Source of the DNA: Serpentinimonas sp.
GTDB lineage: Bacteria > Pseudomonadota > Gammaproteobacteria > Burkholderiales > Burkholderiaceae_C
Reading direction: 5' to 3'
DNA length: 13,310 nucleotides
Assembly: GCA_025458665.1 (NCBI GenBank)
Contig: JALOSG010000064.1
Coordinates: forward strand, 1-13,310
Position numbers and translations under genes: made by a program. Below, one piece after another: positions 1 through 8,083 of this stretch (positions are counted from its first letter, which is position 1; each line of letters opens with the position of its first letter). Below the pieces are notes generated by a model. The model had not been told where the DNA came from. It did not search any database and saw nothing but the letters and a program-made list of their open reading frames with translations.

Positions 1-1
1 C

Positions 2-244
2 ATGAGCCCCTACGAGATCCTGCAGCCCGGCGGCAGCGTGGAATACAACAACGAGGAAGCGGGCGCCGAATGGCTGCAGCGCCTCACCCACGCATTCCCG
101 AAATTCGCATGGATCAACCCCGAACCGCAAGGCATGTGGCAATACCGCCAGAGCATTGCCATTGTTCAGCAACTGATGGGGCAGCGCATGTTTCCGCTCA
201 CCCTGAAAGGGCTGGAAGAGGCGATGCGCAGCCTGACGCGGTGA
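2..244 (+). CDS. C-terminal end of a VWA-domain (CoxE-like) protein, partial
   Basis: Only the last 80 codons are present; the frame is open to the left edge, so the ATG at 2 is probably an internal methionine. The residues MSPYEI followed by PGGSVEYNNEE, and the tail WQYRQSIAIVQQL then MFPLTLKGLEEAM, resemble the end of bacterial von Willebrand factor A proteins of the CoxE-like group. In that group MSPYE follows the last metal-binding (MIDAS) aspartate. Such proteins are cytoplasmic and commonly work with a MoxR-type AAA+ ATPase encoded nearby, in assembly or maturation of other proteins; the partner is not visible here. The stop codon overlaps the GTG start of tamA by 4 bases (GTGA), so translation is probably coupled. 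The family assignment rests on recalled family features; the specific role is unknown. Confidence 0.65.
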   Translation: MSPYEILQPGGSVEYNNEEAGAEWLQRLTHAFPKFAWINPEPQGMWQYRQSIAIVQQLMGQRMFPLTLKGLEEAMRSLTR

Positions 245-2087
245 GCATTGCCGCGGCGCTGCGCGCCGGGCTCGCGAGGGCCTGCGCGGCCCTGTGGCTG
301 CTGGCTTGCTCGGGCATGGCGCTGGCCCAGCCCGCCAACAGCACGCCGGCGGCTTCCTCCGCTGTTGCATTCGAGCTGACCATACAGGCCCCGGATACCG
401 TGCGCGCCCTGCTGGAGCGGCACCTGGAGCTGCAGCGCTTCCGGACCCTGCCCGACCTGAGCCGCGCCGAGCTGGAGCAGTTGCTGCAAGCGCTGCCCGC
501 CAACGCACGCGAACTGCTGGGCACGCAGGGCTACTTCGCCCCCCGCATTCAGGTACAGACCGATGCGCCTGGCGCTGCTGCGGCAGCCACCCCCACCAAC
601 AGGCCCAGACGCATCGTGCTGGTGGTAGAGCCCGGCCCCCCTGCCCGCGTGGCCTCGGTTGACCTGCAGATTCAGGGCGCTGGCGCTACCGAGCCAGAAG
701 CCGCAGCGCAGCGCGAGCGCTTCCAGAGCAGCTGGGCCTTACCCGCCGGGCAGCCTTTCAGCCAGTCGGCGTGGGACAGCGCCAAGAACCAGGCGCTGCG
801 GCTCTGGACCGAGCGCCGCTACCCCACAGCCCAGGTGGCCGAAAGCCGGGCCACCATCGACCCGGAGCGCCAGGAAGCCCGCTTGTGGCTGGTGCTCGAT
901 ACCGGCCCGGCAGTGCGCTTTGGCGAGATCACCGTGAACGGCGACGAGCGCTACCCGGCCGATGCGGTCCAGCGCCTGGTGCGGCTGGGCGGTCTGCGCC
1001 CTGGCGACGACTACGACCTGGGCGTGCTGCAGGCTGCCCAGCAGCGGGTGTCGGAGAGCGGCTACTACCGCAGCGTGTTTCTCCGCGTGGATGTGGACGC
1101 CGCCACTGCCCAGGCACAGGCTGGTACCGATGGCTCGGCACCTATGACCGCACCTATGACCGCACCACAGACGCCGGCGCCCGCCTGAGCCTGGAGCACA
1201 CCCACCGGCAGCTGCCCGGGCTGGGCTGGCAGGCGCAAACGGCGCTGCAGCTGCAGCAGCGCAACAGCTCTGCCAGCACCGAATGGGCCTCTCCGCTGGA
1301 CGACAAAGGCTGGCGCTGGATAGCGGGTGCGGGCGCCCAGCGCGACGACGACGACCCCCGCGTCATCACCAGCCAGCGCCTGCGCCTCGGGCAGTTGCAG
1401 GAAACCGGTTTGCTGGACCGCAGCTTTTTCCTGCAACTGGACCGCGCGCGGGAGTTCGATGGACAGGTGACGCTGCCCACCGAAGGCTCGGTCACGGCCA
1501 ACTACGCCTGGACACGGCGCCGCTTCAACGACACCCTGTTCCCCGACCGGGGCTACGGACTGGCGGTGGAGCTCGGCGCAGGCTACACACTGTCGCAGGA
1601 GCGCGAACCCTTTGGCCGGGTGCGCGCGCGCTGGCAGAACTACCTGCCCTTGGCCGCGAACTCCGAACGGCCCAGCCGCCTGGCACTGCGGCTGGAAGGT
1701 GGCGCGGTGCTGGCCCGCGACAACACACCGGTACCCGCCACGCAGCGCTTCCTCACCGGCGGGGACAACGCCGTGCGCGGTTATGCCCTGCGCGATATTG
1801 GTGTACCTCAGGCCAGCGGTGGCGTGGCGCCCGGGCGCTACCTCGCGGTGGGCAGCGTCGAATGGCAGCGCCCCTTGTGGCGCAACGGCGAACGGACCGA
1901 CTGGGAAAGCACGCTGTTCATCGATGCAGGTGCCGTGGCCGATGCCGTGCGTGACCTGAAGGCCCAGGTGGGTGTGGGTACGGGCCTGCGCTACAACAGC
2001 CCGGTGGGGCCGCTACAGGTGGATCTGGCCTACGGGCTGGAGCAACGCCGCTGGCGGCTGCACCTGAATGTGGGGTTTGCGTTCTGA
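241..2087 (+). pseudogene. tamA: tamA, outer-membrane TAM complex barrel, frameshifted with an internal deletion
   Basis: TamA is an Omp85-family outer-membrane barrel with three POTRA domains that works with TamB. Here it lies in two frames. Frame one runs from GTG 241 to a TGA at 1186-1188 (315 residues): a signal peptide (about 1-29, cleavage ALA|Q), then three POTRA-like units (about 43-115, 138-225, 224-288), ending in a low-complexity tail. The barrel continues in the third frame from about 1167, starting TTDAGARLSLEHTH, with the Omp85 hallmarks FPDRGYGLAVELGAGYT and RFLTGGDNAVRGY, and a C-terminal aromatic (FAF) before the stop at 2085-2087. The conserved end of POTRA3 plus first barrel strand (a V-x-V-x-E-A-P ... 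LGVGYSTD type stretch) is missing from all three forward frames. This indicates loss of an estimated 50-75 bases, not a simple indel. Start 241 is chosen because it gives a signal peptide and a GTGA overlap with the upstream stop. Either a real null allele or an assembly error is possible. Confidence 0.8.
1138..1166 (+). repeat. 12-base tandem duplication at the tamA frame break
   Basis: The unit gcacctatgacc occurs twice back to back (1138-1149 and 1150-1161), followed by a 5-base partial third copy (gcacc). It sits where tamA changes frame. Being a multiple of three, the duplication alone does not cause the frameshift. It may mark the slippage or deletion junction, or a spot where an assembly collapsed. 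Confidence 0.85.
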
Positions 2088-5000
2088 TGCAGCGCTGGAA
2101 GCAGTTACCCGTTGGGCGCGGCCTGGAGTGGCTGCTGGGCGCGCTGACCTGGCTGGCGGGGGCCACCGGCGCGCTGGCCGCTGCGGCACTGGTGGCGCTG
2201 GCCGCGTGGATGGCGTCTCCCCACTCCCTGGGCCAGAGCCTGAACTGGGCCGCCAAGTGGCTGGCCCGCGATGGCGACACCCCTCTGCAAGTGCAAGGGG
2301 CCGAGGGTAGCCTCCTGCAGGGCGGCACCGTGGAGCAACTCACCTGGACGCAGCACAACCTGACCCTGCAGGTGCAAGCACTGGAAGTGCGCTGGGGCGG
2401 CGGCCTGTGGTGGAACCTGCTGGCCAGCCGTAGCCTGACACTCGACCGCGTGGCCGCTCAGCAGTTGCAGATACAGACCCGCCCGGACCCCGATGCGCCA
2501 CCCAGCCCCGCCGACACCGACACACCGCCCTGGGCCGGTCCGCTGACCCTGCCCTGGCTGAACCGGGTAGAGCTTCCGTTCGAAGTGACGGGGGACATAG
2601 AACTCACTCTGGCCGATTCCCGCCTGCCGCCGCTCCAAGCGTTGCGCGGTCGCTACCTGTACGGACCCGACGCCGGGGCCTCTTCGGTGTCCGCCAACAG
2701 CGAAGCAACCGCGCACCAGCTGGTGGTGGAGCATCTGACCTGGGCCGAGGGCCGCTACACCATCGACGCGGCCTTGCAGGCTGCTGCACCCCACACTGTG
2801 CGCGCCCGCTTGCAAGGCACGCTGGCACCCCGGTACGAAGACGCGGCCCTGAAGAACGCCCAGGGCCAACCCCTGCTGTTGCAGGCAGAAGCCACCCTGC
2901 GGGGCAGGCTGGGGAACCCAAACACCGCACTGCCGCCATCGGATACCACCCCTCCTTTCGTGGATTTGCAGGCCCGCGTGGAGACCGCAGGTGCCACGCA
3001 GCCAAACGGGCCCACCCTGAGCGCCGAGGCCCGCATGCACCCCTGGCGGGTGCAGCCGGTTCAGGCGCTGGTGGCCGAGTTGCGGCGCATCGACCTGTCC
3101 ATGTTCTGGGCGGGTGCGCCGAGCACCCAGCTGGACGGCCGTGTGAATACCACGCCCGGCACCGAGCCAGAGGCCGGGTGGGGGCTGAGTGCCCAGCTGG
3201 ACAATCGCCGAGCGGGGCCCTGGGACCAGGGCTTACTGCCAGTGGAGAGCCTGAACCTGCAACTGCGGCAGGACGCCTCTGGCTGGCAACTGCCGCAGCT
3301 CCGTGCGCGGCTGGCCGGGAGCAGCCTGCGCGCCACGGGCCGCGCCGAAGGCTTGCTGGAGCCGGGTGGACTGCGCAGCTGGTCGCTGGAAGCCGAGGCT
3401 TCGGGGCTGGTGCCCTCGGGCTTGCTCAGCACGCTGCAAGCGGTACCGCAAGACTTGCGGCTGACTGCGCGTTCGGGCGACGCCGTGAGCACGCCGGCAA
3501 GCGCTGCGCGAGCGGTTGCACTGGATGTGCGGCTGGCGCCCTCGGACAGGCCAGGTGGAGGGGCGGTTGGCGGTGCCCGGGGCGTGCCCCTGCCAGCCTT
3601 GAACCTGCGGGGGGAGTGGCTACCCGGCCAGCTGCGGCTGGCGGCAGCCAACTTGAGCTGGCAGGAGGCACAGCTGCAGGCGCAGGGCACCCTGAGCGGG
3701 CTGGATGGCTTGCCGGCTTTCTCCGGGCAAGCCACGCTCACAGCGCCAGGGCTTAGCGCCCAGCTAGAGGGTTCACTGGACGCCAACGGGCGTGCCCGCA
3801 GACCCGCCAGAGCAGACGAACCAGGAGCAGCGAGGACAGCGGGCGTGCAGCTGCGCGCGGAGGTCGCCAGTGCCAGCACCGCCCTGGCATGGCTGCGCCG
3901 CACCCTGGCGCGCCTGGAGGTAGCGCTGCAGCCGGTCTGGGACGCACCGCCCTGGCAAGCCGCACTGCCCGACAGCTGGGACAGCCTGGACGTACAAGGG
4001 CGCGCGCAACTCCGCGCATCGTGGAGCGACCTACCCCCCTGGGCAGCCTCGGCGGGGGCTTCAGGCAGCGCCTGGACGGCCACGCTGGAACTGGACGACG
4101 CCCGCTTAAAAACCACGCTCGACGCCACACCCTGGCAGGTGCCAGAAGCCCGCGCCCGGATCACGGAGTCGGAGGTGGCGCAACTCGATGTGTCGTGGGA
4201 GATGGATGGCGCACCGTGGCGCCTGCAACTGGCCGAGCCAGTGGCTTACCGGCTGGCCACGGCCACACCAGCGGTACCGGCCGCACCAACGGCAACAGCA
4301 GGGGCCAGCACCGGGGCCACAGCCTCCAGCGGCGCTGGCGGCACCAGCCTGAACAGTACCAGCCTGAACAGTACCGTCCCGGACAGTACCAGCCTGGTGC
4401 TGGATGCTGGCCAACTCCGGCTGGACCTTCCGGCTTCCGCCGGTGCAGGGCGCCGTGAACCGGCCCAGGGCCCTGTGACCCTGCACTGGGAACGTACCGC
4501 CTGGACCGGACAACGCCTGCAAAGCCGGGGCCGGTGGCAAGACCTGCCCCTGGCTGCGCTGGATGCCTGGCTGGGCCAGCGCGGCGCTTCCGGGCAAAGC
4601 CCGCTGGCGGCAGCGGGGCTGGACACCACGCTGGTGCTGCAAGGCGACTGGGCCATGGATATTCCCCTGAGCGCAAACGCAGCGGCGGGTACCGCCCCAT
4701 CGGCCACCGTAGGTATCCGCCGCCAGAGCGGTGATTTCACCCTGCCGCCCGAGCTCGCCCGCTCCGCCGGCGGCGGTCAGCGCGTGCCCGCCGGCCTGAC
4801 CGAAAGCACCCTGGCGCTGCGGCTGGAAGGCACACAGGTGCTGGCCCAGCTGCGCTGGGCCAGCGAGCGCCTGGGAGACGTCACGGCGCAAATGGGCACG
4901 ACCCTGGCACTGCCCGAAGGCGAGCAAGGCTGGCGTTGGCCCGACAGTGCGCCCATCACAGCCACGGCACGCGCCACCTTGCCCGATCTGGCCATCTGGT

Positions 5001-6277
5001 CGGCGCTGGCCCCGCCGGGCTGGCGCGTGAATGGTCTGGTAGCTCTGGACGTACAGGCCACCGGCACGCGGGCGGCCCCGGACTGGCGCGGCAACATCGT
5101 GGCCGACAGGCTGGCGCTGCGCTCGGTGGTGGACGGCATCGACCTGCGCGATGGGCAGTTGCGCGCCCGCTTCAATGGCCGCCAGCTCGATATCACCACC
5201 CTGCGGCTGGTCGGCGCCGGCGGCGATGGGGTGCTGGAAGGCACGGGATCGGCGCTGTGGTCGGACAGTACCGGTTTGCTGCCCGACGTGGACCTGCAGT
5301 TGAAGGCCACGGGCCTGCGGGTGCTGTCGCGCGCGGACCGCCGGTTGGCCCTGTCGGGCGATACCCGCATGGCGCTGCGCGGCACCGACCTGCAAGTGGA
5401 CAGTGCGCTGCGGGTAGACCAGGCCTTGTTCCTGCTGCCCGATGAGACCACGCCCAGCCTGGGCAGCGATGTGGTGGTGCTGGTGCCCGCGAGCGAACCA
5501 ACTCAAGCGCGTGGCCGATTGCCGTCTGGAGAGACCCGCAGCGCCGGGAGCACCCAACCGCTTCGTCTCACGCTCAACGCCACGCTGGACCTGGGGCGCG
5601 AGTTCCTGCTGCGCGGCCAGGGCTTGAACACCGGCCTGCGGGGCCAGCTTCAAATCAACCAAAGCCCCAGCGCGGCCTTGCCCCGGGTGACGGGCGAAAT
5701 CCGCACCAGCGACGGCACCTACCGTGCTTACGGTCAGGCGCTGCAGATCGAATCCGGTGTCCTTCGCTTCATCGGCCCGTACGACAACCCCACGCTCGAT
5801 ATCCTGGCCGTGCGCACCTTGCCCAACCAGCGCGCCGGCGTGCGCATTCTGGGCACGGCACAGGCGCCGCGCGTGCGCCTCTATGCCGATCCGGATGTGC
5901 CCGACAGCGAAAAGCTCGCGCTGCTGGTGCTGGGCCGCCCGCTCAGTGGTGCCGGGGCGGAAGCGGCCATCCTGCAGCAGGCCGCGCTGGCCTTGCTCAG
6001 CGGTCAGAACGATGACCGTTCGCTGGTGCAGGCGCTGGGTCTGGACGAGGTGTCTTTTCAGGGGGAATCGCAGGCGCAGGACGGCAGCACCACGGCGGCA
6101 GCCATCACGCTGGGCAAGCGCATTTCCAACCGGCTGTATCTGGCCTACAACCGCAGCCTCGCAGGCGCGGTGGGTACGGTGCAGGTGTTCTACGATGTGT
6201 CGCGCCGGGTGACGCTGCGGGCGCAGGCTGGCGATGACAACGCGCTGGACCTGATCTTCACCGTGAACTACGACTGA
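2087..6277 (+). CDS. tamB: TamB, translocation and assembly module inner-membrane protein
   Basis: TamB is a very long periplasmic protein anchored in the inner membrane. It partners TamA, belongs to the AsmA-like/bridge-type lipid transport proteins, and supports outer-membrane assembly. The 1396-residue product has one long hydrophobic N-terminal segment (about residues 12-43), then repeated amphipathic beta-rich sequence throughout. It ends in a typical TamB/DUF490 domain (roughly 1040-1396) with RVTGEIRTSDGTYRAYGQ, LRFIGPYDNPTLDILAVRT, DPDVPDSEKLALLVLGRPL and a terminal FTVNYD. The length is in the family range (E. coli TamB is about 1260). A low-complexity Ala/Thr/Ser linker at about 730-770 includes a TSLNS repeat. 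The start ATG overlaps the tamA stop (TGATG), so its translation is expected to depend on ribosomes finishing tamA; the tamA lesion could therefore reduce it. The reading frame is intact. Confidence 0.93.
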   Translation: MQRWKQLPVGRGLEWLLGALTWLAGATGALAAAALVALAAWMASPHSLGQSLNWAAKWLARDGDTPLQVQGAEGSLLQGGTVEQLTWTQHNLTLQVQALEVRWGGGLWWNLLASRSLTLDRVAAQQLQIQTRPDPDAPPSPADTDTPPWAGPLTLPWLNRVELPFEVTGDIELTLADSRLPPLQALRGRYLYGPDAGASSVSANSEATAHQLVVEHLTWAEGRYTIDAALQAAAPHTVRARLQGTLAPRYEDAALKNAQGQPLLLQAEATLRGRLGNPNTALPPSDTTPPFVDLQARVETAGATQPNGPTLSAEARMHPWRVQPVQALVAELRRIDLSMFWAGAPSTQLDGRVNTTPGTEPEAGWGLSAQLDNRRAGPWDQGLLPVESLNLQLRQDASGWQLPQLRARLAGSSLRATGRAEGLLEPGGLRSWSLEAEASGLVPSGLLSTLQAVPQDLRLTARSGDAVSTPASAARAVALDVRLAPSDRPGGGAVGGARGVPLPALNLRGEWLPGQLRLAAANLSWQEAQLQAQGTLSGLDGLPAFSGQATLTAPGLSAQLEGSLDANGRARRPARADEPGAARTAGVQLRAEVASASTALAWLRRTLARLEVALQPVWDAPPWQAALPDSWDSLDVQGRAQLRASWSDLPPWAASAGASGSAWTATLELDDARLKTTLDATPWQVPEARARITESEVAQLDVSWEMDGAPWRLQLAEPVAYRLATATPAVPAAPTATAGASTGATASSGAGGTSLNSTSLNSTVPDSTSLVLDAGQLRLDLPASAGAGRREPAQGPVTLHWERTAWTGQRLQSRGRWQDLPLAALDAWLGQRGASGQSPLAAAGLDTTLVLQGDWAMDIPLSANAAAGTAPSATVGIRRQSGDFTLPPELARSAGGGQRVPAGLTESTLALRLEGTQVLAQLRWASERLGDVTAQMGTTLALPEGEQGWRWPDSAPITATARATLPDLAIWSALAPPGWRVNGLVALDVQATGTRAAPDWRGNIVADRLALRSVVDGIDLRDGQLRARFNGRQLDITTLRLVGAGGDGVLEGTGSALWSDSTGLLPDVDLQLKATGLRVLSRADRRLALSGDTRMALRGTDLQVDSALRVDQALFLLPDETTPSLGSDVVVLVPASEPTQARGRLPSGETRSAGSTQPLRLTLNATLDLGREFLLRGQGLNTGLRGQLQINQSPSAALPRVTGEIRTSDGTYRAYGQALQIESGVLRFIGPYDNPTLDILAVRTLPNQRAGVRILGTAQAPRVRLYADPDVPDSEKLALLVLGRPLSGAGAEAAILQQAALALLSGQNDDRSLVQALGLDEVSFQGESQAQDGSTTAAAITLGKRISNRLYLAYNRSLAGAVGTVQVFYDVSRRVTLRAQAGDDNALDLIFTVNYD
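4343..4396 (+). repeat. 15-base in-frame tandem repeat inside tamB
   Basis: The unit accagcctgaacagt is repeated exactly twice (4343-4357, 4358-4372), followed by a diverged copy (4373-4387) and a partial copy (4388-4396). It encodes TSLNS-TSLNS-TVPDS-TSL at about residues 753-770. It lies in an Ala/Thr/Ser-rich, probably flexible stretch that interrupts the beta-rich bridge, and copy number could vary between strains without breaking the frame. Confidence 0.85.
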
Positions 6278-6307
6278 GGGAGCGGCGGCCGTTGCCGGCA
6301 CGTCCGT

Positions 6308-6382
6308 TGGTGGCACCAGTAGGAATCGAACCTACATCTAAGTCTTAGGAGGACCTTGTTCTATCCATTGAACTATGGCGCC
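6308..6382 (-). tRNA. tRNA-Arg, anticodon CCT
   Basis: A full cloverleaf can be folded on the minus strand. The acceptor GGCGCCA pairs with TGGTGCC (one G-T), the D stem is GTTC/GAAC, and the anticodon stem AGGTC/GACTT holds the 7-base loop CTCCTAA, putting anticodon CCT at 6349-6347. A 4-base variable loop follows, then T arm GTAGG/CCTAC with loop TTCGATT. The discriminator is A at 6311, and the CCA end is encoded (6310-6308). The mature body is 72 bases plus CCA. It decodes AGG, a rare codon in GC-rich betaproteobacteria. It lies 40 bases downstream of the fbpB stop on the same strand and converges on tamB. Confidence 0.96.
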
Positions 6383-6392
6383 CGGGGTTGCG

Positions 6393-6398
6393 ATGATA
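6393..6398 (-). promoter_or_regulatory. possible -10 element of the tRNA-Arg promoter
   Basis: On the minus strand TATCAT (5 of 6 matches to TATAAT) lies 10 bases before the mature tRNA 5' end and is followed by a GC-rich stretch like the discriminator of stable RNA promoters. No convincing -35 box is seen at 16-18 bases upstream, so the tRNA may instead be reached by read-through from fbpB. Confidence 0.3.
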
Positions 6399-6422
6399 CC
6401 TGCGCTGGCGCACCCGCACGGA

Positions 6423-8051
6423 CTAGCGGCTGCGCAACGTGCGGCTGAGCATGATGACTGGCACCAGGCCCACCAGCACCAAGGTCAGGGCAGGCAAAGC
6501 GGCCTCGCCCAGGCGCTCGTCGCGCGCCAACTGGTAGGTCACCACGGCCAGCGTGTCGCTGTTGAAAGGGCGCAGCACCAGCGTGGCCGGCAACTCTTTC
6601 ATCACATCCACGAACACCAGCAGCGCGGCAGCGGCGGTGGAGCGACGCAGCAGCGGCCAGTGCACCCGCACCGCCAGCCCCAGCCCGGTGGTGCCCAGCA
6701 TGCGGGCCGAATCATCGAGGCTGCCCGGTATGCGCGCATACCCGCTCTGCACCGACTGCAGCGCCACCGCCGAGAAGCGCACCAGATACGCCCACACGAT
6801 GCCCAGCACCGTGGCGGTGACCCAGAACCCCACCGAGCTTTGCGGGAAGGTGGCCTGCACCCAGCCCACCGGCAGCAACAGGCCCACCACAATCACGGCC
6901 CCCGGCACGGCGTAGCCCAGGCTGACCACCTGCACCACGCCGCGCGTGAGTGGCCCGGGTTCGCGCCGCACTGCAAAAGCCAGCAGCAGCGCCGCCACCG
7001 TGGCCAGCGCAGCGCTCAGGCCTGCCAGCCACAGGCTGTTGCGCGACCATTGCAGAAAGGAGCTCCATGGCAACTCTTCCCAGCCCCCCACCAGCGGGCG
7101 CAGCATGAACAGCACGGGCAGCACAAAACCAAACAGCACCGGCAACGCGCACACCGTCCACGCCAGTGCCGCGCGCCGGCCCTGCAGGCGCACCGGTTGT
7201 GCTTCGTTGCCCCCGGCACGCATGCCACGCAGGCTGGCAAAGCGCATGCGCTTCTGGGCACGGTGTTCCAGCCACAGCAGCAGGCCCACGGTGAGCAACA
7301 GCAGGGTGGCCAGTTGGGCGGCGGCGCTGCGGTTGTCCATGACCAGCCAGGTCTTGTAAATGCCCGCCGTGAACGTCTGGATGCCGAAGTAACTGGCCAC
7401 ACCAAAATCGGCCAGCGTTTCCATGAGCGCCAACGCCACGCCGGCGGCTACGGCGGGGCGGGCCAGCGGCAGCGCCACTTCGGTGATGCGGCGTGCCAAA
7501 GGAGCGCCCAGCAACCGCGCCGCTTCCATGAGTTGGGCAGCGCGCTCGCTCAGCGCGGTGCGGGCCAGCAGGTACACATACGGGTAGAGCGAGAAGGTGA
7601 ACACCCACACCGCACCACCCACATTGCGCACCTCGGGGAATACCCGGCCAGACAGGCCAAATTGCTCGCGCAGGAACACCTGCAAGGGTCCGGAAAACTG
7701 CAGGAAATCGGTATAGGCATAGGCCACCACATAGGCGGGAATGGCCAGCGGCAGCAGCAGCGCCCATTCAAAGAAGCGCCGCCCGGCAAAGTCGAACAGC
7801 GTCACGGCACTGGCGGTGACCATGCCCACCAGCGCCACCGCCACGGCCACCGCCACGCACAACACCAGCGAGGTGGCGGTGTACTCCGGCAGCACGGTCT
7901 GCATCATCTGGCGCAGCACGTCCCAGGCCTCGGCGTCGAACTGGAACCACGCGCCCACCAGCGCCAGCACCGGCAGCGCCAGCGCCAAAGCAAAAAGCAG
8001 GAGCAGGCCCTGGGCGAGAAACCGCCCGAGCCGTGTGTTGTTTTGATTCAT
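6423..8051 (-). CDS. fbpB: Ferric iron ABC transporter, fused two-domain permease (FbpB/SfuB type)
   Basis: This inner-membrane permease of 542 residues moves Fe(3+) delivered by a periplasmic binding protein. Like FbpB/SfuB it is a fusion of two permease domains with about 12 hydrophobic segments. The first half has the cytoplasmic EAA-type loop at about residues 175-201 (MEAARLLGAPLARRITEVAL). The second has ARMLGTTGLGLAVRVHWPLL at about 449-470, then the ferric-permease signature DVMKELPATLVLRPFN. The length matches the family (about 500-560). The ATG at 8051 starts a short polar head (MNQNNTRLGR) before the first membrane segment. It is divergent from fbpC with a 32-base gap holding a Fur-box-like sequence, so iron repression of both genes is likely. 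No ribosome-binding site is obvious. An Fe(3+) role is more likely than thiamine or other relatives, based on the signature and the Fur-like site. Confidence 0.9.
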   Translation of the reverse strand: MNQNNTRLGRFLAQGLLLLFALALALPVLALVGAWFQFDAEAWDVLRQMMQTVLPEYTATSLVLCVAVAVAVALVGMVTASAVTLFDFAGRRFFEWALLLPLAIPAYVVAYAYTDFLQFSGPLQVFLREQFGLSGRVFPEVRNVGGAVWVFTFSLYPYVYLLARTALSERAAQLMEAARLLGAPLARRITEVALPLARPAVAAGVALALMETLADFGVASYFGIQTFTAGIYKTWLVMDNRSAAAQLATLLLLTVGLLLWLEHRAQKRMRFASLRGMRAGGNEAQPVRLQGRRAALAWTVCALPVLFGFVLPVLFMLRPLVGGWEELPWSSFLQWSRNSLWLAGLSAALATVAALLLAFAVRREPGPLTRGVVQVVSLGYAVPGAVIVVGLLLPVGWVQATFPQSSVGFWVTATVLGIVWAYLVRFSAVALQSVQSGYARIPGSLDDSARMLGTTGLGLAVRVHWPLLRRSTAAAALLVFVDVMKELPATLVLRPFNSDTLAVVTYQLARDERLGEAALPALTLVLVGLVPVIMLSRTLRSR

Positions 8052-8060
8052 GTCAACGCA

Positions 8061-8080
8061 AATGAGAATGGTGATTATCT
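8061..8080. promoter_or_regulatory. Candidate Fur box between divergent fbpB and fbpC
   Basis: The sequence aatgagaatggtgattatct fills most of the 32-base gap. Aligned to the classic 19-base Fur consensus, 8061-8079 matches at 12 of 19 positions, with a perfect ATTATC on the right and the AATGAGAAT left side common in Fur sites. On the minus strand the same bases read GATAAT (8079-8074), a possible -10 for fbpB. On the plus strand TACAAT (8080-8085) is a possible -10. Bound Fur would cover the starts of both genes. This is inference from a motif match plus gene function. Confidence 0.5.
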
Positions 8081-8083
8081 ACA

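Noticed and set aside
70..240. Upstream start for the tamA frame at 70
   Set aside because: It lies wholly inside the VWA gene in another frame; the GTG at 241 begins a proper signal peptide and overlaps the VWA stop.
1100..1190. Programmed ribosomal frameshift in tamA
   Set aside because: No slippery heptamer or pseudoknot is evident, and conserved residues are missing altogether, which frameshifting could not restore.
4106..6316. Minus-strand open frame of 736 codons opposite tamB
   Set aside because: The plus strand clearly encodes TamB here. The antisense product is rich in Gln/Arg/Ala/His with no recognisable domain, as expected from codon bias in GC-rich DNA.
8051..8056. Perfect TTGACA on the minus strand
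   Set aside because: It touches the fbpB start codon, so as a -35 box it would fire inside fbpB with no matching -10 of note; probably chance.
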